This document shows, in pieces, positions 27,382 through 35,941 of a stretch of DNA of 35,941 nt. The notes below the pieces were generated by a model. That model worked only from the letters and a program-made list of their open reading frames with translations, ran no database searches and was not told the origin of the DNA. The stretch covers positions 1 to 35,941 of the forward strand of contig QCFZ01000009.1 of assembly GCA_003278255.1 (NCBI GenBank). The letters run 5' to 3'. Source of the DNA: Prochlorococcus sp. AG-363-O15. Its GTDB lineage: Bacteria; Cyanobacteriota; Cyanobacteriia; PCC-6307; Cyanobiaceae. Position numbers and translations under genes: made by a program. Within the stretch, counting starts at the first letter, position 1, and every line of letters starts with the position of its first letter.

Positions 27382-28080
27382 TTAGAACTCAATTCCAGCT
27401 TGAGCTTTCACTCCTTGCTCTTTGAAAGGGTGATGGATCAAAGTCATTTCTGTTACAAGATCAGCATTTTCAATTAATTCCTCTGGGGCATTCCTTCCAG
27501 TTAGGACTACATGTGTAAAAGGTGGCCGCTCTTTAATTCCTTTTAGGACATTTTCTATAGAGATATATCCGAGTTTTAAAGCAATATTTATTTCGTCGAG
27601 AATCACAAGTTTGTATTCTTTACTTCGAAGATATACTAGTGATTTTTGCCAAGCTAAAGAAACTAGTTCTTCATCGCGATGCCTATTTTGCGTCTCCCAG
27701 GTGAAGCCTTCTCCTAAAGAATGCCATGACAATAATTTTCCAAAACTTTTTAGTGCTTTTACTTCGCCGGGCTCCCACCCACCTTTGATGAATTGGATAA
27801 CTGCAACAGATTGATCATGACCAAGTGTTCGTAAAGCTATTCCAAGTGCGGCTGTGGTTTTTCCCTTTCCGTGTCCTGTAAAAACAAGAATTAGTCCTTT
27901 TTCTTTGTTTCTTTTTTCTAATCTTTTTTGCTGAACCTCCATTCGTTTTTTCATTCTTAGCCGATATGCTTCTTCTTCTTTTTCTGAAGCTAAATTGCCA
28001 CCAATGCCAAGTTCAATAGCATTTATATCGAGTCCTTTTAATTCTGTTTCCTCTTGTTTTTGATTTGTTTTCATAGTCAT
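27382..28080 (-). CDS. cobO: Cob(I)yrinic acid a,c-diamide adenosyltransferase
   Basis: Transfers the adenosyl group of ATP to reduced cobalt in corrinoid synthesis. The CobO/BtuR P-loop GHGKGKTTAALG runs from residue 69. SVAVIQFIKGGW, VILDEINIAL and HVVLTGRNAPEELIENADLVTEM complete the family pattern, and the protein ends EQGVKAQAGIEF. A charged N-terminal extension (~60 residues, Glu/Lys/Arg-rich helix) precedes the core, as in many CobO proteins. Starts at ATG 28080 or 28074. It belongs to the same cobamide pathway as the CobK-like gene in this window. No B12 riboswitch is recognisable upstream. Confidence 0.93.
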   Translation of the reverse strand: MTMKTNQKQEETELKGLDINAIELGIGGNLASEKEEEAYRLRMKKRMEVQQKRLEKRNKEKGLILVFTGHGKGKTTAALGIALRTLGHDQSVAVIQFIKGGWEPGEVKALKSFGKLLSWHSLGEGFTWETQNRHRDEELVSLAWQKSLVYLRSKEYKLVILDEINIALKLGYISIENVLKGIKERPPFTHVVLTGRNAPEELIENADLVTEMTLIHHPFKEQGVKAQAGIEF

Positions 28081-28149
28081 CTGTAAATGGTGAAGAGAAA
28101 AGAAGAGAAGAGATTATGTAAAGAAAGAACTTAGTATTTTCTATATTTA

Positions 28150-29304
28150 CTAGTTTTTTGAAAGTGCTGCATCTACTGCCTTTTGTTGATCTCTTCGAGT
28201 GATCCAGTGATGATAAGTGCGAGTATGTATTGCCACTGAATGTCCCATCATTCTAGCAGCAACTGTATCTGGTAGACCGATGTGAATAGTTCTGATAGCC
28301 CAGGCATGTCTTAAATCATATGGTGTTACTGGTAATTTATAGCGACGGAACTGTTCTGCTACACGCCGACCTACTTGTTGCAAAGTTGTTTTATTTAGAT
28401 CTACTTTGACTGAGGGAAGGGACTTTGGTTCTTTGGCAAGTTTTGCTAATTCAAACAGTTCAATCCACTCTGGATAAAATGGCCAGCTTTGATGTTCTCC
28501 AGTTTTTGTAGTAGGAAATACTCTAATGACCTGATCTTGCTTGTTTGATAGACAGGAGAAATCACAAAAGAAAACTTCGTGATTTCTAAGACCAAATGTT
28601 GCCATTAGTCCAAAAACAAGTCTCCAACTTTGATTCGGTATTTTTAACCAGGTCTCTTTTATGAGATCATCACTTGGAAGATCACGGAACTTTGCTTTAT
28701 GAAGGCCGTAACCACTAGATTGGGATCGCCAGTCATCTGGAAGTGATAAATCTATGTGCTGAGCAAAAGCATTAAGAGCAGTCGCACATTGTTGACGACT
28801 TCTACTATTTTCGGTGTAGCTCATTAGTGTTTTACAGAAGACATCTTTATTTAATTTTTCTTTTTGTGATTCTGATTGTTTAATTAATCTTCGTAGATAT
28901 GGTAAATAAGCGGAACTCCAAGTTGTGCGAGTCCCAGATAAGGATTTTCGGCGATTTGGATCATTAAAAAATGCTTGTTCAAAGTCTTTGATAACGTCTA
29001 TTGTAAAAGAATTGTATTTTTTCTTTTTATTTTGAATGCGGTATTTTTTCCAATGCTTCCAATCAAATTGATGATGTTGAAGCTGTAATACAACAAGTTG
29101 AAGTATCTTTTGTGCTTCTTTCAGACCGTACAAGGTTGCAGACAGATTAAGACTTATTCTTTGTGTTTCAATTAGTCCATTTGTTTTTTGAGATGGAAGC
29201 GGGCCTCTAAGGTTTAATTTTTGCCCTCTCTGTTCAATTCTCAAAGTGATTCCTTTGGAGACCAAGTCTCGATTAATTGAGATCAGCTTGCTTCTGAGAT
29301 CCAT
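28150..29304 (-). CDS. Tyrosine recombinase/phage integrase-family protein
   Basis: A 384-residue protein with a basic N-terminal DNA-binding part and a C-terminal catalytic domain (about 205-375). Catalytic residues are visible: Arg240 in FGLRNHEV, Lys267 in TTKTGEHQ, Arg332 in PYDLRHAWAIR, His355 in MMGHS and nucleophile Tyr364 in TRTYHHW. The usual first His of the box II HxxR is Tyr329, a common substitution. It looks active. There is no neighbouring prophage, tRNA or att-like repeat, and the flanks are core genes. I recall the same cobO-integrase-hemH order in other picocyanobacteria, so it is probably a resident host gene. The divergent gap to hemH is 70 bases. Confidence 0.88.
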   Translation of the reverse strand: MDLRSKLISINRDLVSKGITLRIEQRGQKLNLRGPLPSQKTNGLIETQRISLNLSATLYGLKEAQKILQLVVLQLQHHQFDWKHWKKYRIQNKKKKYNSFTIDVIKDFEQAFFNDPNRRKSLSGTRTTWSSAYLPYLRRLIKQSESQKEKLNKDVFCKTLMSYTENSRSRQQCATALNAFAQHIDLSLPDDWRSQSSGYGLHKAKFRDLPSDDLIKETWLKIPNQSWRLVFGLMATFGLRNHEVFFCDFSCLSNKQDQVIRVFPTTKTGEHQSWPFYPEWIELFELAKLAKEPKSLPSVKVDLNKTTLQQVGRRVAEQFRRYKLPVTPYDLRHAWAIRTIHIGLPDTVAARMMGHSVAIHTRTYHHWITRRDQQKAVDAALSKN

Positions 29305-29374
29305 TTCTATTAAAAACTGATACCACCTTGACGTTGATGGGGGCTACGCTCAAGTCTTAAAGGGAATTTTCTTC

Positions 29375-30550
29375 ATGGCTCGTGTTGGTGTCCTCTTAAT
29401 GAATCTTGGAGGACCTGAGCGGATAGAGGATGTTGGACCTTTTTTATACAACCTTTTTTCTGATCCCGAGATTATTCGTTTACCCAATCCAATTCTTCAG
29501 AAACCATTGGCTTGGCTTATAAGCACTTTAAGGAGTAATAAATCGCAAGAGGCTTATCTTTCTATTGGAGGAGGTTCTCCTTTGCGCAGGATTACTGAGC
29601 AGCAGGCAAGAGAATTGCAGAGTCAACTACGTCAGAGAGGAATAGATGCAACTAGTTATGTCGCAATGCGTTATTGGCACCCTTTTACTGAATCAGCAGT
29701 AGCTGACATAAAAGCCGATGGAATCAGTCAGGTTGTTGTTTTACCTCTTTATCCTCATTTCTCTATAAGTACTAGTGGCTCAAGCTTTCGCGAATTGCAG
29801 CGATTAAGAAAATCTGATACTGATTTTCAACGCTTACCAATTCGCTGTATTCGTAGTTGGTATGACCATCCTGGATATGTAAGGGCTATGGCTGAATTGA
29901 TTTCTATAAAAATCAAATTATGTAATCCATCAGAGTCAGCACATGTATTTTTTAGTGCACATGGAGTGCCTAAGAGTTATGTAGAAGAAGCCGGGGACCC
30001 ATATCAAAAAGAAATAGAAAATTGTTCTGATTTAATAATGAAAGAACTTGAAATGATATTGGGTTATAAAAATCCTTATACACTTGCCTATCAAAGTCGT
30101 GTTGGTCCTGAGGAATGGTTGCAACCCTATACAGAAGATGTTTTAGAGAAATTAGGAGAAGCGAAATTAAAAGACTTAGTAGTAGTGCCTATAAGTTTTG
30201 TGAGTGAGCATATTGAAACTCTTCAAGAAATTGACATTGAATATAGGGAACTCTCTAGGAAGTTTGGCATTATCAATTTCCGTAGAGTTCAAGCTTTAGA
30301 TACATATCCTTTGTTTATTGAAGGCCTAGCCGATCTTGTTGCTTCTTGTTTAGAGGGGCCAGAAATTGGTCTTGATGAAGCTGCTAAGTTACCTGTTCGA
30401 GTGAAACTTTACCCTCAAGAGAAGTGGCAATGGGGATGGAATAATAGCTCTGAAGTATGGAATGGTAGAGTCGCAATGATTGTGTTTTTATTATTTATAC
30501 TTGAAATTATAACTGGGAGAGGTCCTCTTCATTCTATAGGTCTTATTTGA
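29375..30550 (+). CDS. hemH: Ferrochelatase with CAB-like C-terminal helix
   Basis: Inserts ferrous iron into protoporphyrin IX, the last step of heme synthesis. The catalytic part contains [11 protein letters not shown], the metal-site His in [19 protein letters not shown], and [16 protein letters not shown] with the catalytic His/Glu. After residue ~340 a linker leads to EVWNGRVAM (360-368) and a hydrophobic helix, the chlorophyll a/b-binding motif that links cyanobacterial and plastid type II ferrochelatases to the high-light-inducible protein family. That tail anchors the enzyme in the membrane and can bind pigment. AAAGGGA precedes ATG 29375 as a ribosome binding site. Confidence 0.97.
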   Translation: MARVGVLLMNLGGPERIEDVGPFLYNLFSDPEIIRLPNPILQKPLAWLISTLRSNKSQEAYLSIGGGSPLRRITEQQARELQSQLRQRGIDATSYVAMRYWHPFTESAVADIKADGISQVVVLPLYPHFSISTSGSSFRELQRLRKSDTDFQRLPIRCIRSWYDHPGYVRAMAELISIKIKLCNPSESAHVFFSAHGVPKSYVEEAGDPYQKEIENCSDLIMKELEMILGYKNPYTLAYQSRVGPEEWLQPYTEDVLEKLGEAKLKDLVVVPISFVSEHIETLQEIDIEYRELSRKFGIINFRRVQALDTYPLFIEGLADLVASCLEGPEIGLDEAAKLPVRVKLYPQEKWQWGWNNSSEVWNGRVAMIVFLLFILEIITGRGPLHSIGLI

Positions 30551-30751
30551 ATTTGATAGGAATAGATTTGTTTATTTATTGTAAAAAGACTTAATCACTT
30601 GAGAAAGATTCTGCTTGTAATTTACATTGATTTTGTTGGCTTTTGCTGCCTTGTGTTGTTTAAGATAAATTTTAAGTTTAATCTTTGATATTTATTGGGC
30701 AAATAGAGCGGTTGCATCTAATGTTAAGGATCACCATTCTCTTAAGAAGCT

Positions 30752-32509
30752 GTGACCCTGACATCTTCACCTATTGTCCTAGGTGATTCAGAGCATCAGG
30801 TTCATCAAAAGATGACAGGGGCTGATGCCCTTATGGATGCTCTTCACCGTCATGGTGTAGATACGATTTTTGGATATCCAGGTGGGGCAATATTGCCTAT
30901 TTATGATGCTGTTCATAAGGCAGAAGAACAAGGTTGGTTAAAGCACATACTTGTAAGGCATGAACAAGGAGGAACTCATGCTGCTGATGGTTATGCCAGA
31001 GCGACTGGAAAAGTAGGCGTTTGTTTTGGTACATCTGGACCAGGAGCAACCAATCTTGTTACGGGGATTGCTACAGCACAAATGGATTCAGTCCCTTTGG
31101 TTGTAATTACTGGACAGGTTCCTCGCTCTGCTATTGGCACAGATGCTTTTCAAGAAACTGACATTTTTGGAATAACGCTTCCAATTGTTAAGCACTCTTG
31201 GGTTGTTCGCGATCCTTCTGATTTAGCAGCAGTTGTTGCTCAGGCTTTCTTGATTGCTGCTTCTGGGCGTCCTGGTCCTGTTCTTATAGATATTCCTAAA
31301 GATGTTGGCCAAGAATTATTTGAGTATTCGCCCGTAGCTCCTGGAAGTATTTTGCCTCCTGGATTTCGTCTTCCTCCATCGCCAGACCCAATATCTATTG
31401 CAAGGTCTTTAGATCTTATTCAGCAGGCCCAAAGACCTCTTTTTTATGTAGGTGGAGGTGTTATCTCTGCTGGAGCTCATGAAAGTCTTGCGTATTTAGT
31501 AAATCTCCACAAAATCCCAGTTACTACAACCTTAATGGGTAAAGGTGCGTTTGACGAAAAGGATTCTCTCTCAGTTGGAATGCTAGGTATGCATGGCACT
31601 GCTTATGCGAATTTTGCAGTAACAGAGTGTGATCTATTGATTGCTGTTGGAGCTCGCTTTGATGACAGAGTTACTGGCAAATTAGATACTTTTGCTCCTC
31701 ATGCTCAGGTTATTCATTTTGAAATAGATCCTGCTGAGATCAGCAAAAACCGGAGAGCAGATGTTGCTGTTTTAGGCGATGTAGGAAGAAGTCTGGAGAT
31801 GCTTCTTGAATTGAGCAAAAAAAAGAAAATCGAACCAAAGACTTCATCTTGGTTACAACAAATCCAAAAGTGGAAGAATAATTATCCGTTGATGACTCCT
31901 TCTTATGAGGGTGAGATTTATCCTCAAGAAGTTTTATTGGCAATAAGAGACTTAGCCCCTAAGGCATATATAACTACTGATGTAGGTCAGCATCAGATGT
32001 GGGCAGCTCAATATTTAAGAAATGGACCTAGACAATGGATAAGTAGTGCCGGTTTGGGGACAATGGGTTATGGAATGCCTGCTGCTTTAGGTGTTCAGGT
32101 GGCTTTGCCAGAGGCTCAGGTTGTTTGTGTAGCAGGAGATGCAAGTGTTCTTATGAATATTCAAGAGCTTGGGACCATCTCTCAATATAAATTGCCAATA
32201 AAGGTGATTGTTGTTAATAATCAATGGCAAGGTATGGTACGTCAATGGCAGGAAAGTTTTTATGAAGAACGTTATTCGGCTTCAAATATGCTTCCTGGTA
32301 TGCCAGATTTTATGAATTTGGCCAAAGCATTTGGAGTTGGAGGAGTATTGATTAAACATCGAAAAGATTTAAAAAAAGAGATCGAAATTGCTTTAAAAAC
32401 CCCAGGTCCAATGTTTATAGATGTTCATGTACGAAGAGGAGAAAATTGTTATCCAATGGTACCTCCTGGTAAAAGTAATGCAGAGATGGTTGGATTACCT
32501 ACTATCTAA
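30752..32509 (+). CDS. ilvB: Acetolactate synthase large subunit
   Basis: Catalyses the ThDP-dependent first shared step of valine, leucine and isoleucine synthesis. [33 protein letters not shown] (with the catalytic Glu), [15 protein letters not shown], and the C-terminal ThDP-Mg motif [14 protein letters not shown]...VVNNQ are all present. The 585-residue length is standard. The start is GTG 30752; the next in-frame Met ([11 protein letters not shown]) is 20 codons later and less likely. The regulatory small subunit IlvH is not in this window. A 201-base AT-rich gap upstream holds no gene and probably contains its promoter. The next gene starts directly at its stop codon. Confidence 0.97.
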   Translation: MTLTSSPIVLGDSEHQVHQKMTGADALMDALHRHGVDTIFGYPGGAILPIYDAVHKAEEQGWLKHILVRHEQGGTHAADGYARATGKVGVCFGTSGPGATNLVTGIATAQMDSVPLVVITGQVPRSAIGTDAFQETDIFGITLPIVKHSWVVRDPSDLAAVVAQAFLIAASGRPGPVLIDIPKDVGQELFEYSPVAPGSILPPGFRLPPSPDPISIARSLDLIQQAQRPLFYVGGGVISAGAHESLAYLVNLHKIPVTTTLMGKGAFDEKDSLSVGMLGMHGTAYANFAVTECDLLIAVGARFDDRVTGKLDTFAPHAQVIHFEIDPAEISKNRRADVAVLGDVGRSLEMLLELSKKKKIEPKTSSWLQQIQKWKNNYPLMTPSYEGEIYPQEVLLAIRDLAPKAYITTDVGQHQMWAAQYLRNGPRQWISSAGLGTMGYGMPAALGVQVALPEAQVVCVAGDASVLMNIQELGTISQYKLPIKVIVVNNQWQGMVRQWQESFYEERYSASNMLPGMPDFMNLAKAFGVGGVLIKHRKDLKKEIEIALKTPGPMFIDVHVRRGENCYPMVPPGKSNAEMVGLPTI

Positions 32510-32863
32510 ATGTTTAATCAAAAGCTGTTATTTGTTTTTATTCTCATTGCTTTCCTTGCAGTTCCTGTGAAGCTCTTTGCTGCTGAATTGCTTCAGGTTC
32601 AAAGTTCAAGATTGCTAAAAATAGGTGATCATAATCGTAGCTATTCAGTTCAACTTGCTTGTTTAGATATTAATCCTGAGAAAGAAGAGGATGCTAGAAA
32701 TTGGCTCAAATCTGAATTAAAAAGAGGAAGTAGAGTCAATTTACGCCCCCAAGGATCTAATGATGGAGTTTTGGTGGCAAGAGTTATCTCAATTGATAGT
32801 GATCAAGATTTAAGTCTATCAATGGCTAAAGTTGGTTTGGCTACCTTCTCCTGTGAGGGCTAA
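32510..32863 (+). CDS. Secreted SNase-like protein with degenerate active site
   Basis: A 117-residue protein with an N-terminal signal peptide (LLFVFILIAFLAVPVKLFAA, cleavage near residue 25). The remainder follows the staphylococcal nuclease (SNc) pattern: SYSVQLACLDINPEKEEDA, WLKSELKRGSRVNL and GVLVARVISI...LSLSMAKVGLA. Two nuclease arginines appear lost: the Arg of the usual VRLxGID is Gln, and the Arg of the usual GR(v/l)L block is Val, while the NPE Glu remains. It is therefore unlikely to cut nucleic acid and may be a binding domain. It begins at the base after the ilvB stop, so it is in the same transcript. Confidence 0.7.
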   Translation: MFNQKLLFVFILIAFLAVPVKLFAAELLQVQSSRLLKIGDHNRSYSVQLACLDINPEKEEDARNWLKSELKRGSRVNLRPQGSNDGVLVARVISIDSDQDLSLSMAKVGLATFSCEG

Positions 32864-32967
32864 TTATAACAATTAAGAAATAATCAACATATATATTGTA
32901 ATGAAACTGGTTTATATTTAAATTGATTGTGTTATGTCAGCTTCTATCCTATTTTTCGAGGTTCTTT

Positions 32968-34635
32968 GTGTTGAGATTGACTGAACTTAAGCTTCCTCTT
33001 GATCATTCACTAGAGGATTTGGAAATAGCACTTATAAAAAGATTGAAAATAGAAGCCTCTAGACTTATAAGTTACAAGTTAGTAAAGAAGAGTATAGATG
33101 CAAGATGCTCTGAACGCATCAGTCTTATTTATAGCCTCGATGTTTGTGTAGACAGAGAAAATGCTCTTTTAAAGAAGTTTCAAAGAGATCATAAGATTAG
33201 AAAATCACCAGATAATTGTTATCAGAATAGTATTAAAGCTCCAAAGGGTTTCCCTAGAAAGAAAGAAGATAGACCTGTAATTATTGGTGCGGGACCATGT
33301 GGTTATTTCTCTGCATTGCTTTTGGCTCAAATGGGTTTTAAACCTTTATTGCTCGAGCGTGGCGAATCAATAAAAGAACGAACAAAACAGACTTTTGGCT
33401 TTTGGAAAAAAAACATACCCTTTAATTCGTATTCAAATGTTCAGTTTGGAGAGGGAGGAGCCGGTACCTTTTCTGATGGAAAACTTTATAGCCAAATAAG
33501 TGATCCAGAAAATTATGGGCGAAAAGTTCTTGATGAATTAGTTGCTAGTGGTGCTAATCCAGAGATTTTGACCTTGTATAGACCTCACATAGGTACTTTT
33601 AAACTTGCAACTGTTGTAAGAGGACTTAGATCAAGGATTGAGGCTTTAGGTGGAGAGGTTAGATTCCAAAATAAAATGGAGGAATTACTTGTTGAGGAAT
33701 CAACTACTAATAATAATCAGGACAAGAATCTACAAGTTGTTGGTATAAAACTTGGTGATGGTAGTGTTATTTCTACTAGACATCTCATTCTTGCTTTAGG
33801 ACATTCCGCCCGAGATAGTTTTGAGATGCTTGAACAAGTAGGCGTAAGTATTGAACAAAAGCTTTTTTCAGTTGGTTTTCGTATTGAACACCCACAAGTA
33901 TTAATAGATCGCGATCGTTGGGGATCCATGGCTGGACATCCAAAGTTAGGACATGCGGAATACAAATTGGTACATCACTCTAAAAATGGTAGATGTGTTT
34001 ATTCCTTTTGTATGTGCCCTGGTGGATTTGTTGTAGGTGCAACTTCAGAAGAAGGTTGTGTGGTGACAAATGGTATGAGTCAGCATTCTCGAAATGAAAG
34101 AAATGCTAATAGTGCTTTAGTAGTTAACTTACTTAGAGAAGATTTTTTGAAATATGAGCGTTGGCCTGGTGACCCACTAGCAGGCATTATTTTACAGCGT
34201 GAACTTGAACATAATGCATTTAAGTTAGCTGGTAATAATTATTTTGCTCCTGCCCAACTCTTGCAAGATTTTTTGGATGATAAAACTTCTATGAAAATAG
34301 GAAATGTTCAACCTTCTTATTTACCTGGAATCACTCTGTCAAATCTTAACCGCTCACTCCCAGCACCTTTGATTGAAGCTATAAAGGAAGCTATCCCAGA
34401 GTTTTCTAAAAAGATCCAATCTTTTGACATTCCTGATGCGTTGTTGATAGGTGTAGAGACGCGAACCTCGTCGCCTATAAGGTTGCCCAGAGATGAATCC
34501 TTAGAATCTATAAATACCAAAGGGTTAATTCCAGCAGGAGAAGGTGCTGGTTATGCGGGAGGCATTCTTTCTGCAGGCATTGATGGAATAAAAGCTGCAG
34601 AGGCAATGGCCCTTAAAATACTTAGTAAGTATTAA
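32968..34635 (+). CDS. FAD-dependent dehydrogenase (COG2509-type)
   Basis: About 555 residues. I chose GTG 32968, which has GAGG six bases upstream (32958-32961) and gives MLRLTELKLPLDHSLEDL; the frame extends 15 codons further to a TTG at 32923. The N-terminal ~100 residues form a small alpha/beta domain. Then VIIGAGPCGYFSALLLAQMG is the FAD-binding motif, followed by FGEGGAGTFSDGKLYSQISD, LALGHSARDSFEML, and a C-terminal GEGAGYAGGILSAGIDGI flavin motif. Proteins of this type are widespread and annotated NAD(FAD)-utilising dehydrogenase, but no substrate is known to me. Codons at 33648-33672 are duplicated at the window's right edge. Confidence 0.85.
   Translation: MLRLTELKLPLDHSLEDLEIALIKRLKIEASRLISYKLVKKSIDARCSERISLIYSLDVCVDRENALLKKFQRDHKIRKSPDNCYQNSIKAPKGFPRKKEDRPVIIGAGPCGYFSALLLAQMGFKPLLLERGESIKERTKQTFGFWKKNIPFNSYSNVQFGEGGAGTFSDGKLYSQISDPENYGRKVLDELVASGANPEILTLYRPHIGTFKLATVVRGLRSRIEALGGEVRFQNKMEELLVEESTTNNNQDKNLQVVGIKLGDGSVISTRHLILALGHSARDSFEMLEQVGVSIEQKLFSVGFRIEHPQVLIDRDRWGSMAGHPKLGHAEYKLVHHSKNGRCVYSFCMCPGGFVVGATSEEGCVVTNGMSQHSRNERNANSALVVNLLREDFLKYERWPGDPLAGIILQRELEHNAFKLAGNNYFAPAQLLQDFLDDKTSMKIGNVQPSYLPGITLSNLNRSLPAPLIEAIKEAIPEFSKKIQSFDIPDALLIGVETRTSSPIRLPRDESLESINTKGLIPAGEGAGYAGGILSAGIDGIKAAEAMALKILSKY
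33648..33672 (+). repeat. Internal copy of a 25-base exact repeat
   Basis: This stretch inside the FAD dehydrogenase gene is identical to the last 25 bases of the window (35917-35941). Extending left, 29 of 30 bases agree (33643-33672 against 35912-35941). Here the bases are in a normal coding context, so this is the authentic copy. Confidence 0.9.
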
Positions 34636-34636
34636 T

Positions 34637-35416
34637 TTATCTAGAAATTATTCCACTCCATTGAATTGCCTTAACTTGTTCCCTACGCCAAGAGAAGAAC
34701 AGATCTTTTTTGTCATATGTACAAAGAGGGCATATGCTTATTTGATGTGAACTAATCTCATTGAGTTGAAGTTGTTTTGCAGTAGCTAATCTAAGGTCAA
34801 GTAAGAATCGATTGGGATTCTTGTCATAACTTAAGAAACCTTGGTTAATCATTTCTTTTACATGCATACTTGTTATTTCTGAATTTACCTCCTTGGACTG
34901 TATGCCTGAATATATTGTATTTACAGTGTCCAGCATAACCTGATAATTTTTCCCGCTAATTGCAGGGCCAAGTGAAAATAATAAATCCTTCCTAAGAGAT
35001 CCCTTTTTCTCAAGTCTTTGTATCGCTTTAATAGCAATTCTTCCGGCAACTCCTCTCCATCCTGCATGACATGCAGCGACATCTCCATTCTTTGTATTTG
35101 CTATAAGAAGTGGTATGCAATCAGCACTACATACCCAAATCCCCTCTTGAGCTTTATTACTAATCAGACCATCTGCTTTAGGTTTAAAAAAAGTAGTTTT
35201 ATCAGATGCTTCTATTATCTTATTGCTATGTACTTGATTTAATTGATGAACACTAGCTTTTTTATCTAGATGGGTTGTTAATTCCTTTGGACCTTTGCCC
35301 TCCCATTCTTTGCTGAAAAATGCATGCTGGAAGCCTTCTCTTTTCAGTAAATCTGATTGAAGATAACTACCTTCATCAAGGCTAATCCAGGACCAGGAGT
35401 TATTTTCAAAAGACAA
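34637..35416 (-). CDS. pgeF: PgeF/YfiH laccase-domain protein (DUF152)
   Basis: A 259-residue protein of the purine nucleoside phosphorylase/polyphenol oxidase family, called peptidoglycan editing factor in E. coli. The metal-site blocks are intact: VHQLNQVHSNKI (first His), CSADCIPLLIA (Cys) and ACHAGWRGVAGRI (second His). Family members act on adenosine/inosine or remove misplaced residues from wall precursors; the local role is not known. The start is TTG 35416, as no Met lies near the N-terminus. It is convergent with the FAD dehydrogenase, one base apart, and downstream of the Tab2-like gene. Confidence 0.9.
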   Translation of the reverse strand: MSFENNSWSWISLDEGSYLQSDLLKREGFQHAFFSKEWEGKGPKELTTHLDKKASVHQLNQVHSNKIIEASDKTTFFKPKADGLISNKAQEGIWVCSADCIPLLIANTKNGDVAACHAGWRGVAGRIAIKAIQRLEKKGSLRKDLLFSLGPAISGKNYQVMLDTVNTIYSGIQSKEVNSEITSMHVKEMINQGFLSYDKNPNRFLLDLRLATAKQLQLNEISSHQISICPLCTYDKKDLFFSWRREQVKAIQWSGIISR

Positions 35417-35457
35417 TGTTTGAAATGCGTAAAATCTTTTACTTTTAGAGAAATAAT

Positions 35458-35913
35458 TTATTTCTCAACTAGATCTCTCAACATCCAAAAGCCTGTAAAT
35501 TTTTCTATACTTGGAACTGTTTGGACAGCAATAAATTGAAGTCCATTGGCATTTTTTTGCGAATTTAATAAAGATTCTTTTGCAGTTTTTGCTGTTTTTT
35601 TATCTAAGTCCGTCACTAGCCAACGGTCTTCTTGTCCTGATTCGAGTAGAAGTTGATTACCTTCAATTGTTAGCTTGACTGGTTCCATTCCACCAAGCCA
35701 ACCTGCAAGAGCAAGTGCACGAGTTTTGCTGAAAAGTCGGAGTCCTGGAATTGGAATATTTTCGTTTTCATTGATCTTTACTGGTAACAAACCACTGAAT
35801 TCCATTGGCCATTCTTTAGCATCTTTAAGCATGCCCAAAGGTATGGAGGCCAAGCTCCAGGCATCTCCCCTAACTGCTTCTGGGAGAGGAATTGGTTGAC
35901 TAAGGATTGGTGC
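35458..35913 (-). CDS. C-terminal part of a Tab2/Atab2-family RNA-binding protein, 5' end broken
   Basis: The frame gives about 152 residues reading APILSQPIPLPEAVRGDAWS and onward, then LALAGWLGGMEPVKLTI, EDRWLVTDL and NGLQFIAVQTVPSIEKFTGF, ending in the WMLRDL block. This matches my memory of the end of Tab2/Atab2 (DUF1092) proteins, which assist translation of photosystem I and II subunits and are usually ~280 residues, so the N-terminal half is missing. The frame is open until an in-frame stop at 35914-35916, directly at the junction with the duplicated 25 bases. A TTG at 35853 could start a shorter protein, but homology continues upstream of it, so the break looks artificial. The 12-base stretch 35914-35925 gives no family match. 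Confidence 0.7.
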   Translation of the reverse strand, partial: APILSQPIPLPEAVRGDAWSLASIPLGMLKDAKEWPMEFSGLLPVKINENENIPIPGLRLFSKTRALALAGWLGGMEPVKLTIEGNQLLLESGQEDRWLVTDLDKKTAKTAKESLLNSQKNANGLQFIAVQTVPSIEKFTGFWMLRDLVEK

Positions 35914-35916
35914 TTA

Positions 35917-35941
35917 AGGTGGAGAGGTTAGATTCCAAAAT
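35917..35941 (+). repeat. Terminal copy of a 25-base exact repeat (probable misassembly)
   Basis: Identical to 33648-33672 inside the FAD dehydrogenase gene, and 29 of 30 identical when extended left. It begins where the Tab2-like frame hits a stop. A repeat of this length is very unlikely by chance in 36 kb, so the sequence from about 35912 onward is probably a chimeric read end or a k-mer mis-join at a contig edge. Confidence 0.75.

Noticed and set aside
28081-28149. B12 riboswitch ahead of cobO
   Set aside because: The 69-base gap is too short and has no recognisable B12-box sequence.
28081-29374. Prophage or genomic island around the tyrosine recombinase
   Set aside because: Neighbours are core genes, there are no phage genes, no tRNA and no direct repeats flanking it.
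33911-33917. HIP1-like octamer (GCGATCGC) common in freshwater cyanobacteria
   Set aside because: Only seven of eight bases are present and there is a single instance; marine picocyanobacteria generally lack HIP1 enrichment.

Overview
The window reads as about 36 kb of core chromosome from a low-G+C marine picocyanobacterium, most likely Prochlorococcus of a low-light, AT-rich lineage. The support is: very tight packing; Psb27 (a photosystem II assembly factor); a ferrochelatase with a chlorophyll-binding-like tail; a transaldolase with an EF-hand tail; a DUF2854 protein; and a gene order (priA-argB, purA-psb27-proS, frr-pyrH, cobO-integrase-hemH-ilvB) that I recall as typical of this group. 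The strain cannot be named from sequence alone. I see no prophage, IS element, CRISPR array, rRNA or tRNA.

Layout. 1-78: start of a minus-strand gene cut by the window edge. 79-457: an intergenic gap with a G+C-rich stretch that can fold into a long irregular hairpin (ncRNA candidate). 458-5554: priA, a TPR/DUF3153 membrane protein, argB, a DUF2854 protein and a 63-residue protein. 5574-8279: ssb, cobK-like reductase, cutA and a PfkB sugar/nucleoside kinase. 8352-12025: a minus-strand run proS-psb27-purA. 12173-15412: an HTH-like protein, a one-TM protein overlapping ppa, an ArsC/Spx-like protein and a large membrane protein. 15469-20245: lepB, a degenerate dihydroorotase, a two-domain histidine phosphatase and a CPBP protease. 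20331-23875: an FtsL-like protein, ftsI and transaldolase. 23876-24371: no intact gene, possibly a frameshifted remnant. 24372-27117: a small protein, a GGR-like flavoprotein, frr and pyrH. 27382-34635: cobO, a tyrosine recombinase, hemH, ilvB, a degenerate secreted SNase-like protein and an FAD dehydrogenase. 34637-35913: pgeF and the C-terminal part of a Tab2/Atab2-family protein.

How the genes relate. Most are housekeeping: replication restart (PriA, SSB), translation (ProS, Frr), nucleotide synthesis (PurA, PyrH), arginine and branched-chain amino acid synthesis (ArgB, IlvB), tetrapyrrole and cobamide synthesis (HemH, CobK, CobO), septal peptidoglycan synthesis (FtsI) and photosystem biogenesis (Psb27, Tab2). 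No single accessory system stands out. The most notable observations are the candidate structured RNA upstream of priA, several enzymes lacking expected catalytic residues (Ppa, the dihydroorotase homologue, the SNase-like protein), unusual domain additions (EF-hands on transaldolase, a CAB-like helix on ferrochelatase, a doubled phosphatase), an FtsL-like candidate, and an apparent assembly fault at the right end, where the last 25 bases exactly copy an internal stretch and the Tab2 reading frame breaks.
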